Below, piece after piece: positions 54,618 through 60,000 of a stretch of 60,000 bases of DNA. Every line of letters starts with the position of its first letter. The first letter of the stretch is position 1. The notes under the pieces are model-generated. The model saw only the letters and a program-made list of their open reading frames with translations. It searched no databases and was not told the DNA's origin. The stretch lies in contig CM055108.1 of assembly GCA_029204225.1 (NCBI GenBank), positions 18,449,779 through 18,509,778 of the forward strand, read 5' to 3'. The position numbers and the translations under genes were made by a program. The stretch is from Diphasiastrum complanatum (lineage: Eukaryota; Streptophyta; Lycopodiopsida; Lycopodiales; Lycopodiaceae).

Positions 54618-55774
54618 GTCTTATTCTAATCTTGAGACACACTCATAATAAGGAATAAGTTCCTTGAAGCAAATGAAATTCTGTAAGCATTACCGCTGCA
54701 TTCCAGTCAGAATCTGCCTATGTGCCTATTTTGTTTAAGAAAGACTCTGGTTAAAAGAAGAAATTTTTTTACTTCAGTTTAGGAGATATTAAATTTGGCC
54801 TGTGTTTAGGACTGGAAATTTGCTCATATGACACAAGAACATTCGTTAAGATCCAAATGGTGGATTTTAAAAGTATTTCTGTCCGTCAAACGCTTTATTC
54901 TGAGATCGAGCCTTTAATCCTTGTTCTGAGGGCGTTCACTTCAAGAAATTGCGGGAGGTTATGTCTGAAACGCATTTCGGACATCACTGTAGAAGTAGAC
55001 TCAATTCTGGAAAACAAATCTGGCCCGGGCCTGATGCTATGCTTACATGTTTTTGCAAAACCACTGAGGAGGGATTGAAGTAGATCATTGAGTGCTTTCT
55101 GACACAATATAGCAGACTTAGCATCACTTTTACCTCATATATTTGATTTTTATTATAGGATCAGTCAAACCCATGTGGCATGGAGGCTCACGAACCTGGC
55201 TATATGAATAGATATGAACAGAGCTTCAAGCTTTTAGTGAGAGCTTTCTTATCAATTTATCTGCCATTTCATAGATTTTGCCATTTGTGATAAAATACCT
55301 CCCAGGATGGCCAAGGATATGTAGTTCAGTTTCCATTTTCCAACAAGCTTTTGAAACGGAGGGGTGTCATGCCTAAGTCTAGTAAGCATTAAAATAAGTT
55401 TTTTTAATTTTATAGTTCAATCTTCTAGAATGCAAATATCTGTTTTCTTTTTTTCTGTTTTTTAACTGCATAAGGCAAACTGCTTCTTGTGATGTATTGA
55501 TCACCTTGTTTGATCATGGAATATGTGACAAAGCGTAGGCACAATTTCGTATTAAGAATCTTCTACTCTAGGCACACTTTTCAATGTTGTTTGTCCATGT
55601 GAGATCTAGTGAAGTCCAACTCTAAGACTTTTCTTTTTCTCTTGCATGGCACAATTTCTACTTTATAAATTAGAAGTATTCACAATGTGTACAAGGGTTC
55701 ATAACTGATATCACACATATTAACAAGGGCATATACACAAAATTGTAGAATAAATGTCATGTCCATGCTAGATT
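54618..55774. other. Unassigned region
   Basis: Opposing frames at 54857-55078 (plus) and 54895-55107 (minus) cover the same GC-richer patch; the plus-strand one reads MVDFKSISVRQTLYSEIEPL.... Neither shows a known domain or clear splice sites, so I do not call a gene. Confidence 0.35.
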
Positions 55775-55830
55775 GGGATCCGAATCTGGGTCATCATTGA
55801 CTTGAGTTACGTTCTTATCCAACTTGGCTA
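55775..55830 (-). repeat. tRNA-derived SINE head
   Basis: On the minus strand TAGCCAAGTTGGATAA (55830-55815) fits the polymerase III A box, and CCAGATTCGGATCCC (55789-55775) resembles a B box about 30 bp downstream. The intervening region does not form an anticodon arm. This is best read as a SINE remnant. Confidence 0.45.
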
Positions 55831-56457
55831 AGGTGGGGACAGCTTTTGACCTTTCATAGAGGAAAGGAGCTGTCAAGTACTAATACATATGATGTTAATG
55901 TGAGACTATAAATTGGAAGCTAAACTCAGTTTTGCTAATCTTCTTTGTCTATGTGAGATTGATGGGATCTAACTTCAGACCTTGAGGTTAATAAAGGAGC
56001 TCTCAATTAACACATATGTCTATGTGAGCATGAAATATAGCAGCAAACTCCATCTTTTGAGCCGAGAAAATTATCTATATAAACCAACACAGGTGCCAAC
56101 ATGATTGTTGCAAACATTGTAGCATTAGTATTAATAGGGTTTGCCACCCATTTTCCAATTCCTTTTTTTAGCTCCAAAACCCTAGTTAAGATTCGGGTTT
56201 TCTTGACACCTACATTTGGCACATGGTTTCCTCACATATTGTCTTGCAATCAGTAAGTTTAGAATTATGTACCTCAAGGTTCATGAAACTTCTCTCTCCA
56301 TCACTGCTCCCTCTCTCTAATCATGCAGCCCCCTTCCCCCTTTGAAGGCTACTTTTTTGTCCTCCATGTGTTGTCTTGATTTTGAGTCCAATGCATACCC
56401 CACTTTTAAAGTTTGTAACCGGCCCAGCCAACACTACCACTCCCAATCTTAGTTGCC
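55831..56457. other. Unassigned spacer
   Basis: Phrases such as GTGAGA(C/T)...GAAGC and AGGAGCTCTCAA/AGGAGCTGTCAA recur (55600, 55870, 55960, 56000), suggesting old short duplications. No coding signal is visible. Confidence 0.35.
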
Positions 56458-56598
56458 CGTTCCGGAACGGAATGCATTTTGGAACGCGTTCCGTTCCGGA
56501 ACGATGCCATATTTTTTTTTACTAAGGATTTAATTCATATAAATACAGCTAATTAACTGAAAAACACAAATATCGTTCCGACCCATTTTGGTCGGAAC
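56458..56598. repeat. Cluster of GTTCCGGAAC-type palindromes
   Basis: Perfect 12-bp palindromes CGTTCCGGAACG at 56458-56469 and 56492-56503 flank a third, GGAACGCGTTCC, at 56481-56492. A hairpin with arms GTTCCGACC/GGTCGGAAC lies at 56575-56598 after an AT-rich spacer. It is likely a small element with palindromic ends; the function is unknown. Confidence 0.6.
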
Positions 56599-56625
56599 AG
56601 GCTTCTAAGCTCCCAATTTTCAAGT

Positions 56626-56661
<36 letters not shown>
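56626..56661. repeat. (CT)n microsatellite
   Basis: About 18 uninterrupted CT units follow the GTTCCG hairpin. Confidence 0.95.
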
Positions 56662-56662
<1 letters not shown>

Positions 56663-56893
56663 TATTTTAGGGATTTCTACTCATGTGGCCACTTGGTAAC
56701 TTTTCCACTAGGATCAAGGCAACCTGCTGTATAACGAATTTCATTTAGTCTCAACATTTGCTTAAGGGGCAATTGAGTCCTCTCCACAATGCGTTACAAA
56801 TGACCATTGCAGTAAAGTCTAGAAAGTCTCTTTTCTACATGATTCTGGGAATAGTTTTTTTTTAGTATTTGACCACACTTTAGCTAGATTTTC

Positions 56894-57180
<287 letters not shown>

Positions 57181-57463
57181 CATTCAATATAAAGAGTTCT
57201 TCTGGATCACAAAGCCTTGACCAAGTTTGGTTGCAATGGCTTCTGAGAGATGGAGTGCTCCCCCCCCCAGCCATGGATCGTGCTACAATGCCACCAGCTT
57301 TATTAGCTCACCGGACAAACGATGACAGAATTCCCCTTCGACTAGTCTGATGATTGCATGCATGTTGTTAAGATTTGAGACTATAATTATAGAAGCTTAA
57401 CTTTCTGATTTATCATCTAGCATAAGGCTTGATCAATAGCTGACAGTGCAAATTAGATGCAAG

Positions 57464-57548
57464 CATCTGTTTGTTAAATAGAGGGATTGTGATCATTGCC
57501 TCACACTGCAAAGGTGGATGCATCTGTTTGTTAAATAGAGGGATCGTG
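57464..57548 (+). repeat. 57-bp direct duplication of a splice-acceptor region
   Basis: CATCTGTTTGTTAAATAGAG plus GGAT.GTG occurs at 57464-57491 and again at 57521-57548. The second copy is the apparent acceptor (TTAAATAG, then exon start at 57539) of the tail-anchored protein gene. The first is a decoy whose downstream frame soon diverges. Confidence 0.7.
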
Positions 57549-59249
57549 CTGTTGCGACAAGAGAAGCTGTAAGAATTATGTTTTCTCAAGCATCGGCCTC
57601 TGACAAATCAACAGGCTGCATACCTTCCGAGGTTAGTTCTAACGGCCTGGCCATCAGATCTCTTTCTCTTAGCATCAGCAGCTAGACTTTGTTCCAGGTT
57701 TCTTGGCTTCCTGTTCTTATGATATTCTGAAAGAGTCAATGTTGATGCTGTAATTCAGAAGAAGCCGAGCCTTGTTCCGGCTGTGAAGGTGTCTAGCGAT
57801 GGTTCTTCTTTTCAACGTGAATTGAATTTGGCTTCTCCCACATCCTATATCACAAGATTAGAGAAGCCCAAAAGACAGCAGCACACCAGCGATGGGAGCA
57901 TTCTCACCAGTTCAACAGATCTATCTATGGGGGGTGCAAGCAGGTCTTTTACAGGAGAAGTCAATCTTAAAACATCATCGACACCATCTCTCCTAAGTTT
58001 AGGCACTTCCTCAGGATCATCCACGCCTAAGAGTGACGTGGATCAACCTCTGCAAAGCGTCTATACAAAACGTCCAAGCGGCGCAGTGATCAAGGGCACC
58101 AATTTGCCACCACGTCATTCTCAAGACCTTCTTCGTCCACCACCAGTCTCCACATCTGCTGGGGACCGATCACCTAGTCCTCCTCAGATCGTAGCAGCTG
58201 TGTTGCCAGCCACGCCACACAGAGATTTGCCACCATTGAACCTTCCTCGATCTTTGTCTTCTGATCCAATCCTGATCGGAGCTGAAGATCCCTTGCCAGA
58301 TTCACCGATTTGGTTACCAGATTTCAAAGCTTCACCTCCACCCGTTGCATCAAGGTCAGCCCCACAAGGATCTAAACCTTGGGCAATGACCTACAGTGCG
58401 CTCTCAGGCAAGCCAATTGCTCCGATCCTCAGCTCCTCCTACTCTTTGCGACGTTCCGCCTCACAGTCAAAACCAAATAGGCAAGAGTCTCTGCCCAATC
58501 AGACTCGCCTTTCATCATCACTGGAGCCTGAAGAGAATCCAACTTCTCCTCTTCCTACTCCTGCAGTATTATCCATCAAAAAAAAGACACAAACAATAAA
58601 GGATCAGCTACACCCATCTTCGTGCAGTGAGGGGGCGCGTAGCTCATCTGGAAGCTCCGAACACAAGCCCTTACGGCTAGTGGATAACCAACTTTACGGC
58701 TTGCGGGCAGAAACATTTTCCGGGGCTGAAGAGGTGCCAACCTCTGAAATTAGAAGCATAGATCATCGGTTGCAGCGTCATGCATTACGCAGATCACTTT
58801 CCCTGGATCAGCAACGTCCAGGCAGAGCGCAAGAATTCAGTGTAAGAACAAAAGTAGAATCAGTGCCTGTGCTTTCTGGTTCTGTCAGAACTACGCCAAC
58901 AATTAGTCCACGGAAAGCTAGAATAGAAATGAAACCAGAAACAAAAAGAGCTGCTCATGCGGCGCCTCAGCCCAGGAGAACTGATACAACTTCAAGAGTC
59001 AGCAGCAGATCATCATCATCGACAATCACAGGAACTACAAGATCATCTGTCCAGAGTTCAAATACGACATCCCCAGTATATAGTGTTGCCTCGTCGTCTT
59101 CTTCAGATCAGTCTCTCAACCCACTTGAATGGAGAGGTCAAACCTGGGCAATAGTTGCGTGTGTAGCAGCAGTGTTTTCAATTTTGATGCTCGCTCAATA
59201 TAAGCACTATCTTGAAGAGCAAGAGAAGCTAACATACTGGTGGACATGA
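57539..59249 (+). CDS. Ser/Pro-rich protein with C-terminal membrane anchor, 3' part of gene
   Basis: Two exons are visible: 57539-57631 (RDRAVATREAVRIMFSQASA then SDKSTGCIPSE; donor GTTAGT) and 57759-59249 (496 codons; acceptor GTAATTCAG, stop TGA). Both junctions are phase 0 and the intron is 127 bp. The 5' end of the gene is not identified, so the protein is partial (527 residues visible). The large exon is rich in Ser, Pro, Thr and Arg and probably disordered, with Ser runs near its end. A single hydrophobic segment WAIVACVAAVFSILMLAQY, some 15 residues from the end, is followed by KHYLEEQEKLTYWWT. This layout fits a tail-anchored membrane protein with a large cytosolic domain; a KASH-like nuclear-envelope protein is a weak alternative because the usual terminal Pro-Thr is absent. 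I do not recognise the family. Confidence 0.75.
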
Positions 59250-60000
59250 TCCAACTTCCACATCAATGAATTCCAGGAGTTCTGTAAAATACTTCTGATA
59301 ACACTCATAACCTCCTCAATACAGGAAGTTAATAGCATCAATAGCAATGAGCGCCAGAGAATCATGGAAATCAACCGAGTTTATTCTATATTTTACGCTG
59401 ATATCTTTCTAAGTTGCAGACTAAATTGAAGAAGAGCATGCAGCTCTTCGTCTTCAACTCTGAATGATCAACAAACTTGACAAAGGTGGTCTCCTGTTTG
59501 TATATTTGTCCATCTCCCTCCTCCTACTTGAAGCTTAATTATGTGAGTTGACCCTCATACTCATGGAAGTCTTGTCTACTTCCAAGTATTCTTAAGCTTT
59601 GTAGTTTTCCAATTTTTTTATTTTCTCTCTGTAGAACAACATTTTCTTTCCTGGATTCCCCAAAGTTTCTTGATGCTCTTGTTCTTGATCCACTATTCCA
59701 TCAAAATTGCTTGATGTGGATAGTTCATCAATTTCACATTTGTTGAGCCATTCTTTTACATAAAACTACCAACCACTATCCTCGGATGATATGTTTTCCA
59801 TTCTAGCTTACCTTCTAGATTTGGATGGCTTTGTATGAATAAAGTAGTGGCTATGAGAGTCTCACCTCCAATTTTTATCATTCAGGCTATCACAACAAGC
59901 AACAAAGGACACCATGTCTATGTTTTTACTCAAGATGCTTCATGTGGAGAATACTAAATGCACTTGTCTGACTTTATTTCAATGGGGACGTTTGATATGT
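59250..60000 (+). other. 3' untranslated and flanking region of the tail-anchored protein gene
   Basis: There is no open frame of note. AATAAA at 59838-59843 is the clearest polyadenylation-like hexamer, about 590 bp after the stop; an earlier site is possible. Confidence 0.35.

Noticed and set aside
54857-55107. Opposing 73- and 70-codon frames in a GC-richer patch
   Set aside because: Neither has a known domain or good splice borders, and the two overlap completely.
58396-59154. Alternative-frame proteins inside the large 3' exon
   Set aside because: Both are shadows of the 496-codon frame, which has phased splice sites and a membrane anchor.

Overview
The window is nuclear DNA from a plant with a large, transposon-rich genome. 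The evidence is a complete LSM4 gene of plant type with kilobase introns, interstitial TTTAGGG-type (Arabidopsis-type telomere) motifs, and Ty1/copia and Ty3/gypsy LTR-retrotransposon debris on both strands. There are no bacterial operons, no CRISPR arrays and no rRNA. Long introns, heavy (CT)n tracts and old degenerate LTR elements fit a fern or gymnosperm better than a compact angiosperm, but no species can be named from the sequence.

Layout. 1-1250: short inverted-repeat arrays and hairpin elements. 3052-5824: a colinear but internally deleted copia element (minus strand) abutting a gypsy integrase fragment (plus strand). 6780-8080: LTR-like remnants. 10394-13165: a fold-back element, then a copia 5' end whose gag is cut by an Athila-like gypsy LTR. 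14500-22330: tRNA-like SINE pieces and three copia fragments, the longest (17086-20690, minus) carrying gag to RNase H with many frame breaks. 23345-23935: a 44-bp minisatellite just upstream of the main host gene. 24121-37456: LSM4 (plus), with a hAT-type BED finger fragment and an antisense retrotransposon piece inside its introns. 38279-40395: a tRNA-like sequence, a tandem duplication and a possible miniature LTR element. 40742-44000: a further copia element (minus). 46000-52390: a gypsy element (minus) with an LTR-related insertion in its reverse transcriptase. 53532-57180: microsatellites and SINE-like pieces. 57539-59249: the 3' part of a second host gene encoding a Ser/Pro-rich protein with one C-terminal membrane segment; an exon at 54507-54617 may belong to it.

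The two host genes are both on the plus strand and about 17-20 kb apart. LSM4 was reconstructed exon by exon: the six coding pieces after the ATG join in phase with GT-AG borders and give a 143-residue protein with an Sm fold and an RGG tail. Everything else is mobile-element sediment or unassigned non-coding DNA. I found no convincing new multi-gene system. The most useful leads are the LSM4 gene structure (start codon apparently split from the body, a small last intron bounded by direct repeats), the unrecognised tail-anchored protein with a duplicated splice acceptor, the candidate miniature LTR element, and several palindrome-rich repeats.
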